The notes below the pieces were generated by a model. The model was not told the DNA's origin and did not search any database. It saw nothing but the letters and a program-made list of their open reading frames with translations. Below, one piece after another: positions 33,547-41,476 of a stretch of 64,000 nt of DNA. Location: assembly GCA_009840595.1 (NCBI GenBank), contig VXNK01000038.1, positions 1-64,000 on the forward strand, read 5' to 3'. The translations under genes and the position numbers were made by a program. How positions within the stretch are numbered: the first letter of the stretch is position 1; every line of letters begins with the position of its first letter. The DNA comes from Rhodospirillaceae bacterium (GTDB lineage: Bacteria > Pseudomonadota > Alphaproteobacteria > Bin65).

Positions 33547-34446
33547 CTAACGCCAAGGCAGCAGGCCCGGATCGATCGCGACGGCAACGATGGCCGGAAG
33601 GGCGGCAAAGGCCAGCAGCGTCGAGACGAACACGACCCCGGCGACCGCTTCCGGATTGCGTTCGTAGTAGGACGCCCAGAGGAAGTTGAACACCGCCGCC
33701 GGCATGGCGCACTGGATCAGCAGGACGCCGCGCGCCAGGTCGGGCAGGCCGAGCGCAGCGCCCAGGCCCACCCCGATCCCGATTCCGATCAGAATGCGCA
33801 CGACCGAATAGAATAGGCTCTTGCCCAGGCCCCCGGTATGCAGGCTGGCCAGCGATACGCCCATGGCGATCAGCATGAGCGGGATAGCGAAGCCGCCGAG
33901 CAGCTCGAAGGCGTTGGCCAGCGCCCTGGGCATCGGCCAGTCGAGGAAATTGAGCGCCAGCGCCAGCCCGGTCGCCCAGATGACCGGAGAGGCAACCGCC
34001 GTCTTGAGGGAAAACCGGCCGGAGACGATGAACTGGCCGACGGTGAACTGGCCGACCGCGCCGACCGCGAAATAGGCGATGGCGAGCGCCAGGCCGGGTT
34101 CGCCGAAGGCGAACAGGCAGAGCGGCAGGCCGAGATTTCCGGCATTGGCAAAGCCAAGCGGCGGGCCGTAGGTGCGGAAATCGTCCCCGGCAAGGCGGGT
34201 GACCGCATAGGCGATGACGAAGAAAACGAAGATCGACAGCACAGCCGCGCCGGCCATCGACCAGAAGGCGCCAGCCTCCAGGCGCAGGCCGGTCAGTGTC
34301 GCCACGATCAGGCAGGGCGTGCCGATATTGGTCACCAGCCGGGTGACCATCCTTGTATCGAACGGCCGGCCCGAGCGCGCCCAGCCGTAGCCGAGCCCGG
34401 CGCAGAGCAGCACCGGCAGGATGACTTCGATCAGGCGCAGCAGCAT
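33547..34446 (-). CDS. AEC-family transporter (auxin efflux carrier-like)
   Basis: A 299-residue integral membrane protein of the auxin efflux carrier/AEC family, with about ten hydrophobic helices split into two five-helix halves: 'LIEVILPVLLCAGLGYGWAR', 'TNIGTPCLIVATL', 'GPPLGFANAGNLGLPLCLFA' and 'GVLLIQCAMPAAVFNFLWA'. The broken-helix 'NAGNLGLPL' and 'CAMPAAVFNFLWA' motifs are the conserved crossover elements. Bacterial members export or import malonate, malate or other organic anions. It is convergent with chvG and divergent from hprK, interrupting the chvG-hprK linkage that is common in alphaproteobacteria. The substrate is not predictable. Confidence 0.88.
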   Translation of the reverse strand: MLLRLIEVILPVLLCAGLGYGWARSGRPFDTRMVTRLVTNIGTPCLIVATLTGLRLEAGAFWSMAGAAVLSIFVFFVIAYAVTRLAGDDFRTYGPPLGFANAGNLGLPLCLFAFGEPGLALAIAYFAVGAVGQFTVGQFIVSGRFSLKTAVASPVIWATGLALALNFLDWPMPRALANAFELLGGFAIPLMLIAMGVSLASLHTGGLGKSLFYSVVRILIGIGIGVGLGAALGLPDLARGVLLIQCAMPAAVFNFLWASYYERNPEAVAGVVFVSTLLAFAALPAIVAVAIDPGLLPWR

Positions 34447-34591
34447 GGCAGCCTGTTACGCGACGGCGGCAGGCGGGTAAAGGGCGGCAACCTGCCCCTT
34501 TGCGGCCCGGGGTCCGCCATGCCAGCGTTTCCGGCCGAAGGAACCGCCCAGGAACCGCCCGGGATCCAAAGGCATCCGAAGGTGTCCGAAC

Positions 34592-35098
34592 ATGGCGTTG
34601 CGCCGGTCTGTCCGAATCCGATCCGAGTCCGCCGCCGCCCCCGGCGGCGCCCGCCGCGCGGCGCAGGAGGTCTCGCTGCACGCCACCTGCGTTGCCGTTG
34701 ACGGCCAGGGTGTCGTGCTGACCGGCGAAAGCGGCGCCGGCAAATCCGCTCTGGGACTCCAGCTCATCGACGGCGGCGCGATGCTGGTGTCGGACGACGT
34801 CACGGCGCTGTTCCGCGAAGGACCCCGGCTGATCGCCCGGGCGCCGCTGCACGGCGCCGGGCTGATCGAGGCGCACGGCAACGGGATCATGCGGCTGGAC
34901 TTCGTCGACCAGGCGCCGGTCGCCTTCTTCGTCGACGTCGGCCCGCCGGCCGGCGAACGGCTGCCGGAGCCGGCCTACCGGACGGAACTCGGCATTTCGG
35001 CGCTGCTGCTGCGGGCCGATCCGGCAAATCCGGCCTCGGCCGCGCTGATCCGGCTTGCTGTCGCCCACGGCCCGCCGCATATTCCCGACAGCGTCTAG
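34592..35098 (+). CDS. hprK: HPr kinase/phosphorylase, short catalytic-domain form
   Basis: A 168-residue HprK consisting of the C-terminal catalytic domain only; Gram-positive enzymes have about 310 residues with an extra N-terminal domain. Walker A is 'GESGAGKSALG' (from residue 45), followed by the acidic 'LVSDDVTALF' and the carboxy-terminal signature-like 'EAHGNGIMRLDF'. It phosphorylates or dephosphorylates HPr on serine; the HPr encoded at 37376 keeps that serine. It is 59 nt upstream of rapZ. The combination with RapZ, EIIA(Man) and HPr is the standard alphaproteobacterial regulatory PTS cluster. The N-terminal 25 residues are Arg/Ser/Ala-rich and the exact start is not certain. Confidence 0.9.
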   Translation: MALRRSVRIRSESAAAPGGARRAAQEVSLHATCVAVDGQGVVLTGESGAGKSALGLQLIDGGAMLVSDDVTALFREGPRLIARAPLHGAGLIEAHGNGIMRLDFVDQAPVAFFVDVGPPAGERLPEPAYRTELGISALLLRADPANPASAALIRLAVAHGPPHIPDSV

Positions 35099-35157
35099 GT
35101 TCGCACCGCGTCTCCGCCGCGCAGCGAAAGAACCGGCAGAGTGCAGCGCTTCGGTCC

Positions 35158-36138
35158 ATGACAGGTACCGACGGAAGTCCCGAAACCGGGCAAAAAACCG
35201 GGCCAGCCGGGCCGGGCGAAAGTCCGGACCGGCCGCGCCGGCTGGTGCTGGTCACCGGCCTGTCCGGCGCCGGAAAATCGACCGCGCTGGCGGCGCTCGA
35301 AGACATCGGCTTCACGGTCGTCGACAATCTCCCGCTCGCCTTGCTCGACGCCTTCGTCGGACCGGGTGCCGGGCCGGGCAACGGGAACGGCGGGAGCGAA
35401 CGGCCGGTCGCCCTGGGGATCGACGTGCGGGCGCGGGATTTCGACACGGCGGCCATGGAAACGGCGGTGCAGCGGATCCTGGCGCGCCGCGAACCCGAGG
35501 CCCGGCTGCTCTTTCTCGATTGCGCCGACGACATTCTGGTGCAGCGCTATTCCGAAACCCGCCGGCGCCATCCGCTGGCGCGCGAACGGCCGGTGCTGGA
35601 CGGCGTGCGCCTGGAACGGCAGATGATCGCGCCGCTGCGCCGCCTGGCCGATCCGGTCATAGACACGTCGGACGAAACGGCGCACACGCTGCGCCGGCAG
35701 GTTCAGGACCGCTTCGCCGGCAGCGGCCGGGGCCGGCTTTCGGTCTTCGTCGAGAGCTTCGGCTACGGCCACGGCGTGCCGCGCCACGCCGACCTCGTTT
35801 TCGACGTCCGCTTCCTGCGCAATCCCCATTACGACGAGCGCCTGCGCCCGACGACCGGGCTGGACGCGCAAACCGGCGACTACATTGCCGGCGATCCGGA
35901 TTTCCGGCCGTTCTTCGACCGGCTGACCGCGATGCTGGACCTGCTGCTGCCGCGCTACCGGGCCGAGGGCAAGAGCTATCTCACCATCGCCGTCGGCTGC
36001 ACCGGCGGACGCCACCGCTCGGTCTATGTCGCGGCGCGGACGGCCGACTGGCTGGCCGGCAAGGGCTGGCCCCATACGCTGCGCCACCGCGACTTGGGGC
36101 GGAGCGGCCGCGGGGATGTTCCGGCGGCGCCGGCGTGA
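35158..36138 (+). CDS. rapZ: RNase adapter/nucleotide-binding protein RapZ
   Basis: A 326-residue RapZ (YvcJ-family) protein. The N-terminal kinase-like domain has Walker A 'GLSGAGKSTALAALEDIGF' and 'VVDNLPLALLDAF'. The C-terminal domain contains 'SFGYGHGVPRHADLVFDVRF', 'LRNPHYDERLRP' and 'TIAVGCTGGRHRSVYVA', the last being the conserved metabolite/RNA-binding block. In enterobacteria RapZ senses glucosamine-6-phosphate and directs RNase E to a small RNA; in alphaproteobacteria its role is less clear. A Gly/Asn-rich insert around residue 68-80 ('PGAGPGNGNGGSE') is unusual. Start ATG at 35158, with 59 nt from hprK. A hairpin follows its stop. Confidence 0.93.
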   Translation: MTGTDGSPETGQKTGPAGPGESPDRPRRLVLVTGLSGAGKSTALAALEDIGFTVVDNLPLALLDAFVGPGAGPGNGNGGSERPVALGIDVRARDFDTAAMETAVQRILARREPEARLLFLDCADDILVQRYSETRRRHPLARERPVLDGVRLERQMIAPLRRLADPVIDTSDETAHTLRRQVQDRFAGSGRGRLSVFVESFGYGHGVPRHADLVFDVRFLRNPHYDERLRPTTGLDAQTGDYIAGDPDFRPFFDRLTAMLDLLLPRYRAEGKSYLTIAVGCTGGRHRSVYVAARTADWLAGKGWPHTLRHRDLGRSGRGDVPAAPA

Positions 36139-36176
36139 CGGCAGCGCGCCGGCCCGAAACGACCGGACGCGCCCCG

Positions 36177-36204
36177 GATCGCGCCGCTTCGGTGGCGCGG
36201 GATC
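36177..36204 (+). terminator. Hairpin after rapZ, possible terminator
   Basis: 'gatcgcgcc' pairs with 'ggcgcg-g-gatc' around an 8 nt loop 'gcttcggt' (one bulged G). It lies 38 nt after the rapZ stop. The run that follows is 'taaaatatttt' about 10 nt later rather than immediate T residues, so termination is uncertain. Confidence 0.35.
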
Positions 36205-36243
36205 GGAGCGCGTAAAATATTTTCCAGAATCCAACATTTTTTC

Positions 36244-36272
36244 TTGACATCTCCAGCTATGTTCTCTATTTG
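36244..36272 (+). promoter_or_regulatory. Promoter-like element: perfect TTGACA with 17 nt spacer
   Basis: TTGACA at 36244-36249, a 17 nt spacer, then TATTTG at 36267-36272 (three of six matches to TATAAT). It faces right but lies about 680 bp before the next gene, so it could drive an untranslated RNA, a long leader for the EIIA-HPr genes, or nothing. This is the best -35 match I noticed in the window. Confidence 0.4.
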
Positions 36273-36380
36273 ATCGAATATCAGCGCCCAAAGTGCGCCT
36301 GCTGCGAGCCACGGGCGCTCCCGGACGTCCGGTATGCCCGGCCGCCTTGTCCCGAACCCTCAAAGGATTGCCGCCCGTCC

Positions 36381-36522
36381 CGTCCTTCGAGACGGGGCTT
36401 CGAGACGCGGTTCTGCGAACCGCTCCTCAGCCCCTCCTCAGGATGAAGGGTGATGCTGGCTCCACAATTTCAGCTTCATCCTGAGGAGGCGAAGGCGAAC
36501 GCCTGAGCCGTCTCGAAGGACG
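36381..36522. repeat. Alphaproteobacterial palindromic repeat, second family
   Basis: Two arms in opposite orientation. The left arm runs from 'cgtccttcgagacg' through 'gcggttctgcgaaccgc' to 'cctcctcaggatgaag'. The right arm runs from 'cttcatcctgaggagg' through 'gcgaaggcgaacgc' to 'ccgtctcgaaggacg'. It resembles the common alphaproteobacterial repeat that pairs 'catcctgaggag' with 'tctcgaaggatg'. It is unrelated in sequence to the C-rich units near 1-700 and 14.9 kb. Confidence 0.8.
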
Positions 36523-36951
36523 CCCCCGGTGTCGAACGGCGCTCCCGCCCGGCCGGGAGGCTGGAAAATTTCCTATAGAAATTGTTTTTGCGCACTTTCG
36601 AACGGCGTTTTTCCAACGATTCCAAAAGGTTAGAGCTGCCGGGTACAAAAAACATATTAAATCGAACGGCCGATCTAATTCGGCACGAGGCACTGAAAGC
36701 GGCGGAAAACTGCGAAAAACGACGCCGGCGGCCAAGAAAAACTTGAATATTCGATCAAAAACAGAGGCACCGGCCGGCGCGGCACATCGGGCGAGCGGAG
36801 ACGGCAGCGGGTTCCGGCCGCCGCCCGAACCCCGACCCCCGGACCCTCGAATCCCGAACTCCGCCCGGCCCGCTGCGGGCGCGACGGCCCGCTTCCACCG
36901 CGACGGGACATGGACTAATCTTCGCCGCCTGAGAAGACCGAAGGAGCGTCC

Positions 36952-37356
36952 ATGATCGGGTTGGTTCTGGTGACCCACGGCCGGCTGGCGGAAGAGTTCC
37001 TCGCCGCCCTGGAACATATCGTCGGGCCGCAGCCGCAGACCGCCGCCGTCTGCATCGGCCCGGACGACGACATGGAGCAGCGCCGCGGCGAGATCCTCAA
37101 GCAGATCGAGGCGGTCGACACCGGCGACGGCGTCGCGGTGCTGACCGACATGTTCGGCGGGACGCCGTCGAACCTCGCGATCTCGATCATGGAACCGGCG
37201 AAGGTCGAGGTGCTGGCCGGGATCAACCTGCCCATGCTGATCAAGCTGACGGCGGCGCGGGGCGAAGAGGATCTGAAGGCCGCCGTAACGGCCGCCCAGG
37301 AGGCCGGGCGCAAGTATATCAACATCGCCTCCGCCCTGTTGAGCGACAAGGACTGA
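36952..37356 (+). CDS. PTS EIIA component, mannose (ManX) type
   Basis: A 134-residue EIIA(Man)-fold protein. The phosphoacceptor is H9 in 'LVLVTHGRLAEEFL'; 'VAVLTDMFGGTPSNLAISI' is the conserved dimer/active-site loop. No IIB, IIC or IID genes are nearby, so it is a regulatory rather than transport PTS protein, as in other alphaproteobacteria (often called PtsM or EIIA-Man). It receives phosphate from HPr encoded 19 nt downstream. The GGAG-containing 'agaccgaaggagcgtccATG' gives a clear ribosome binding site. The output target is not evident; ChvG/ChvI and pckA are frequent neighbours. Confidence 0.92.
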   Translation: MIGLVLVTHGRLAEEFLAALEHIVGPQPQTAAVCIGPDDDMEQRRGEILKQIEAVDTGDGVAVLTDMFGGTPSNLAISIMEPAKVEVLAGINLPMLIKLTAARGEEDLKAAVTAAQEAGRKYINIASALLSDKD

Positions 37357-37375
37357 CGGCGGTTCCGCAGCGCCG

Positions 37376-37648
37376 ATGCCCGTCCGGACCGCACGGATCG
37401 TCAACCGCAAGGGGCTGCACGCGCGCGCCGCGGCGGCGTTCGCCAGGACGGCTGGGGATTTTTCCTGCGACGTGCAGGTGTCGCGCAGCGGGACGACCGT
37501 TTCCGGCCATTCGATCATGGGGCTGATGATGCTGGCGGCGGCGCAGGGCACGACGATCGATATCCGCGCCGAAGGCCCGGACGCCAGCGCCGCACTCGGT
37601 GCGCTGGAACGGCTGATCGCCGGCGGCTTCGGCGAGGGGCCGGGCTAG
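37376..37648 (+). CDS. Phosphocarrier protein HPr
   Basis: A 90-residue HPr. The EI-dependent phosphorylation site is H15 in 'NRKGLHARAAAAF'. The regulatory serine, S46 in 'SGHSIMGLMMLAA', is conserved and should be the target of the HprK encoded 2.8 kb upstream. It is expected to pass phosphate from EI-Ntr (ptsP at 47654) to the EIIA(Man) protein encoded 19 nt before it. The sequence is a typical alphaproteobacterial NPr/HPr. The next gene (acyl-CoA ligase) begins 78 nt later and appears to be a separate unit. Confidence 0.94.
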   Translation: MPVRTARIVNRKGLHARAAAAFARTAGDFSCDVQVSRSGTTVSGHSIMGLMMLAAAQGTTIDIRAEGPDASAALGALERLIAGGFGEGPG

Positions 37649-37726
37649 TCCGCTTCCAAATCCGGGCGACATGCTCTAGCGTTATCCGCACGATCCGACG
37701 ATTTTTTGCGCTCAGGAAGGCGGAAG

Positions 37727-39469
37727 ATGGCTACCGACACGGACACCGCCCCGGAAAACGGCGGCAGCACGGACGCGGCCGGCAGGCCCTGGCTCAAGAC
37801 CTATCCCGAAGGGATCGACTGGCAGGCGCCGCTGGAAATGGCGCCGCTGTGGGAAAATCTCGACGGCGCGGTCGCGAAATTCCCCGATCTCAACCTGCTC
37901 GATTTCCTCGACCGCAAGTTCACCTACAGCCAGATCGGCGATCTGGCGAACCGGGCGGCCAAGGGCTTCCAGGACATCGGCGTCGGCAAGGGCGTCAATG
38001 TCGGGCTGTTCCTGCCGAACTGCCCGCAATTCGTCGTCTGCTACTACGGCATCCTGAAGGCGGGCGGCACGGTGGTGAACTATTCGCCGCTCTATTCGGA
38101 ACCCGAGCTGGAATACCAGATCGAGGATTCGCACACCGACATCATGGTGACCCTGAATGTCGAGGCGCTCTATCCCAAGATGGCCAGCCTGCTGCCGAAA
38201 ACCCGGCTGAAGAAGCTGGTGATCGGCATGATCGCCGAGGTGCTGCCCTTCCCGAAGAGCCTGCTCTATCCGCTGGTCAAGCGGAAGGAGATCTCGAAAG
38301 TCCCGAACGACGACAACCATGTCCGCTTCGCCGACCTGACGGCGAACAGCGGCGACTTCGCGCCGGCCGAGGTCGACCCGCAGGAGGATGTCGCCGTGCT
38401 GCAGTATACCGGCGGCACGACCGGCGTTTCCAAGGGCACCATGCTGACCCACGCCAACCTGATGGCCAACGTCCAGCAGGCCTATCTGTGGAACACCTCG
38501 ATGGAGGAAGGCAGGGACGTGTTCATGGCCGTGCTGCCCTTCTTCCACGTCTTCGCCATGACCTCGGTGATGAACCTGTCGATCCGCTCCGGGGCGGAGA
38601 TGATCGTCCATCCGCGCTTCGTGCTCGACGACGTCATGCGCGATATCGACAAGAAGAAGCCGACCGGCTTCCAGGGCGTGCCGACCATGTATAACGCCAT
38701 GTCGAACCATCCGAAGATCGCGCAGTTCGATCTCCGGTCGATCAAGGCCTGCATCTCCGGCGGCGCGCCCCTGCCGGTCGAGGTCAAGGCCCAGTTCGAG
38801 GGCCTCGCCGGCTGCACGGTCATGGAGGGCTACGGCCTGACGGAGTGCGCGCCGAGCGCCGCCTGCAACCCGCTGGAGGGCGTCAACAAGGCGGGCTCCA
38901 TCGGCATGCCGCTGCCCAATACGGAGCTCATCATCACCGACCGGGAGGATCCGCACAAAATCCTCGGCACCGGCGAGGACGGCGAGATCTGCATCAAGGG
39001 CCCGCAGGTGATGAAGGGCTACTGGAACCGGCCCGAAGCGACGGCCGACACCATCGTCGAGGGCCGGCTGCGCACCGGCGACGTCGGCTATATGGACGAG
39101 GACGGCTACACCTTCATCATCGACCGCATGAAGGACCTGATCCTGTGCGGCGGCTTCAACGTCTATCCGCGCCATGTCGAGGAGGCGGTCTACCAGCACC
39201 CGTCGGTCGAAGAGGTGACGGTGATCGGCATCCCCGACGACTATCGCGGCGAAAGCCCCAAGGCCTTCGTCAAGCTGAAAGAGGGCGCCGAACCGGTCGA
39301 CGAGGCCGGCATGATCGAGTTCCTCAAGGAACGGCTCGGCAAGCACGAGATTCCGGGCGCGGTCGAATTCCGCGCCGAACTGCCGAAAACCCTGATCGGC
39401 AAGCTCTCCAAGAAGGAACTGGTCGAGGAAGAGCGCGAAAAATACGAAGCCCGGAAAGCCGCAGGGTGA
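37727..39469 (+). CDS. Long-chain fatty acid-CoA ligase (FadD-like)
   Basis: A 580-residue ANL-family ligase. It has the ATP/AMP motif 'QYTGGTTGVSKGTMLTHANL', the FadD-type 'GYGLTECAPSAACNP', the signature region 'RLRTGDVGYMDEDGYTFIID' and the C-terminal catalytic Lys in 'LPKTLIGKLSKKEL'. It would activate long-chain fatty acids for beta-oxidation or phospholipid synthesis at the inner face of the membrane. The ATG at 37727 follows 'aggaaggcgg'; the track start is seven codons earlier. It is not in an obvious operon; the next gene is 109 nt downstream on the same strand. It differs from the shorter synthetase at 19583. Confidence 0.9.
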   Translation: MATDTDTAPENGGSTDAAGRPWLKTYPEGIDWQAPLEMAPLWENLDGAVAKFPDLNLLDFLDRKFTYSQIGDLANRAAKGFQDIGVGKGVNVGLFLPNCPQFVVCYYGILKAGGTVVNYSPLYSEPELEYQIEDSHTDIMVTLNVEALYPKMASLLPKTRLKKLVIGMIAEVLPFPKSLLYPLVKRKEISKVPNDDNHVRFADLTANSGDFAPAEVDPQEDVAVLQYTGGTTGVSKGTMLTHANLMANVQQAYLWNTSMEEGRDVFMAVLPFFHVFAMTSVMNLSIRSGAEMIVHPRFVLDDVMRDIDKKKPTGFQGVPTMYNAMSNHPKIAQFDLRSIKACISGGAPLPVEVKAQFEGLAGCTVMEGYGLTECAPSAACNPLEGVNKAGSIGMPLPNTELIITDREDPHKILGTGEDGEICIKGPQVMKGYWNRPEATADTIVEGRLRTGDVGYMDEDGYTFIIDRMKDLILCGGFNVYPRHVEEAVYQHPSVEEVTVIGIPDDYRGESPKAFVKLKEGAEPVDEAGMIEFLKERLGKHEIPGAVEFRAELPKTLIGKLSKKELVEEEREKYEARKAAG

Positions 39470-39578
39470 CGCGCCCGGCCGGGACCGGCGCGCCGGAAAC
39501 AGTCGCGGCCGGGAGGGTCCGGCCCGGGGCCGGACCCGGGGCTGGCGGCAGCGCGCTGCCTGCCGGATCGACCGGGAC

Positions 39579-40334
39579 ATGACCGCAACCGTCGCCGGCC
39601 TGTACCGGTATCCCGTCAAGGGCCTGCCCGGCGAATCGCTGACGCGCGTCCGGCTGGCGCCGGGCGAAATTTTCCCGGGCGACCGCCGCTACGCCATCGC
39701 CCACAGGATGTCGGCCTGGGATCCCGCCGAACCCCGGTGGCGGCCCAAAGGGGATTTCGTAACCCTGGCGCGGGTCGCCGCGCTGGCCGGGCTCCAGGCC
39801 GCCTACGACGATCGCGGCCGTCTCGAAATCCGGCGCAGCGGCAAGCGGGTTGCCGGCGGCGATCCTGCTTTGCCGGCCGACCGGGCGGCCGTCGAACGGT
39901 TCCTTTCCGCCTTCCTGGCCGATGTCGCGAACGTCCCGGTCCGCCTGGCCGGGGCGGCGGACAGGGCGCTGACCGACGTGCCCGAGCCCTTCGTCTCGAT
40001 CGTGAATGCCGAAAGCGTGCGGCACCTGGAGCGGGCCGCGGGCCGCCCGGTCGATCCCGCGCGCTTCCGCGCCAACATCGTGGTGCGCGGACTGCCGGCC
40101 TGGGCCGAGTTCGACTGGATCGGCTACGAAATTACCGTGGGGACGGTGCGGCTGCGGATCGAGGAGCGCATCGAACGCTGCGCGGCAACCGGCGTCAATC
40201 CGGAGTCGGCGCAGCGCGACCTCAACCTCGTCCGCATCCTGTCGGAAGGCTGGGGCCACATGGATATGGGAGTCTACGCAACGGCGACCGGCGCCGGAAC
40301 CGTGGCGGTCGGCGACGACGCGGCGCGGACGTAA
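39579..40334 (+). CDS. MOSC domain-containing protein
   Basis: A 251-residue MOSC protein: an N-terminal beta-barrel ('GLYRYPVKGLPGESLTRVRL') followed by the MOSC domain, with 'RFRANIVVRGLPAWAEFDWI' and the conserved cysteine in 'ERCAATGVNPESAQRDL'. MOSC proteins bind molybdenum cofactor or transfer sulfur to or from it, and include mARC-type N-reducing enzymes. The window also encodes a molybdoenzyme at 710-3535 but there is no operon link. The gene is convergent with the DUF4167 gene, only 3 nt between their stops. Specific function not assignable. Confidence 0.88.
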   Translation: MTATVAGLYRYPVKGLPGESLTRVRLAPGEIFPGDRRYAIAHRMSAWDPAEPRWRPKGDFVTLARVAALAGLQAAYDDRGRLEIRRSGKRVAGGDPALPADRAAVERFLSAFLADVANVPVRLAGAADRALTDVPEPFVSIVNAESVRHLERAAGRPVDPARFRANIVVRGLPAWAEFDWIGYEITVGTVRLRIEERIERCAATGVNPESAQRDLNLVRILSEGWGHMDMGVYATATGAGTVAVGDDAART

Positions 40335-40337
40335 CGG

Positions 40338-41234
40338 TTATACCGCAGCGTCGGCGACCGGCTCCGCCGCCGCCGTTCCTTCCGCCTCGGCCGCCGGCTT
40401 GCGGCGGCGCGCGCGGGGCTTCGGGGCCTCTTCGCCGGCCGCACCGGCTTCGGCTTCCGCGGCTTCCGGCGCGGCGGCGGGCGGATCATCGGCGGGCGGA
40501 TCGCCGGCAGCGCCGTTCCCGGCCGCCTCGTCGCCAACCGGTTCGCTGCGGGCCGTCTCATCGCGGGCCGGATCGCCGGCATCGGCGTCCTTGCGCTCCC
40601 TGGATTGAGCGGCCGGGTCGGCCCCCCCGCCCAGTATGCGGTGCAGGCCCCGATCCAGCGGCTCGTCGCCCGGAACGGCTTCGTCAGCCCTGCCGCTGCT
40701 GCGCCGGCGCGGATCGGAATCCTGGCGGCGAACCGACGGGCGCCGGCCGCGGCCGCGCGGTTCGGCCTCGGCCTCGGCCGGCCGGTCCGCCGCAGCGGCT
40801 TCTGCGGGCACCGCCGCCTGTTCTTCGCCGTCTTCCTGGCGATCCCGGCCGCGGCGATTCCGGTTGTCCCGCCGGTCCTGGGCCTGGCCGCCCTGCACCT
40901 GCCCCCGGTCGCCGCGCGGGCGCGCATCGTGGAGCGGCGTCTCGTCCGAATCCGCCATATCGGGCTGACGGTCCTCGTCGCGAACCTGCGGCGGATTGAG
41001 CGCGATCGTCACCCGGTAATAATGGTCGGCGTGCTGGTGATAGTTTTCCGCCATGACCCGGTCGCCGGCCGAGGTCGCATCGCGCGCCAGGGCAAGGTAT
41101 TTTTCGTTGAGCTGGGCTGCGGTGCCGCGCAGGCGCACGCTGGGTCCGTTGCTGTCGAAAGACTGGTTGCGGCCGGGCCGGCGGTTCTGATTATTCCGGC
41201 CGCGCCCGCGGCGCTGATTGCTGTTCTGTCTCAT
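40338..41234 (-). CDS. DUF4167 domain-containing protein
   Basis: A 298-residue protein with a basic N terminus ('RRGRGRNNQNRRPGRNQ') and a DUF4167 domain at about residues 30-85 ('LNEKYLALARDATSAGDRVM', 'ENYHQHADHYYRVTIALNPP'). The rest is disordered: an Arg/Asp/Gln-rich middle ('DRRDNRNRRGRDRQEDGEE') and an Ala/Pro/Glu-rich tail with repeated 'AAGD/PADD' units. DUF4167 is alphaproteobacterial and almost always sits next to prmC-prfA, as here. The RNA-binding-like composition suggests a ribosome- or RNA-associated role, but this is not established. It begins about 240 nt downstream of prmC. Confidence 0.9.
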   Translation of the reverse strand: MRQNSNQRRGRGRNNQNRRPGRNQSFDSNGPSVRLRGTAAQLNEKYLALARDATSAGDRVMAENYHQHADHYYRVTIALNPPQVRDEDRQPDMADSDETPLHDARPRGDRGQVQGGQAQDRRDNRNRRGRDRQEDGEEQAAVPAEAAAADRPAEAEAEPRGRGRRPSVRRQDSDPRRRSSGRADEAVPGDEPLDRGLHRILGGGADPAAQSRERKDADAGDPARDETARSEPVGDEAAGNGAAGDPPADDPPAAAPEAAEAEAGAAGEEAPKPRARRRKPAAEAEGTAAAEPVADAAV

Positions 41235-41476
41235 TTTGCCTCGAACGAGGTTTGGCCTCTTTCCGGCCGGGCCGGCGCCCTCGGGCGCCCTGCTATGTCA
41301 GCGCGCCGGCGGGCGAGGCCCGTCAACGCGCGGGAGCTGTGAAATACCGGATCGTCGGCGTATTCGCTGCGGACGCCCCTTGGCGTCCGGCCTGGCCCGT
41401 CACGATGCGGAAGCTGCTTCGCCCTCTTCGTCGAAACCCTTGTTTCCGGGAGTCCTCTATGGCGAATGCCCGAGCG

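Larger units (their letters stand above)
36139..36951. other. Long non-coding gap between rapZ and the EIIA gene
   Basis: 813 bp with no convincing gene; the listed ORFs are low-complexity or antisense. It contains, in order, a hairpin after rapZ, a promoter-like pair at 36244-36272, a palindromic repeat at 36381-36522, and then about 200 bp of AT-rich DNA including the palindrome 'ggaaaatttcc' and several A-runs before returning to high GC. Confidence 0.7.

Noticed and set aside
36293-36484. 63-codon ORF in the gap before the EIIA gene
   Set aside because: It spans the palindromic repeat, has no ribosome binding site and no conserved features.
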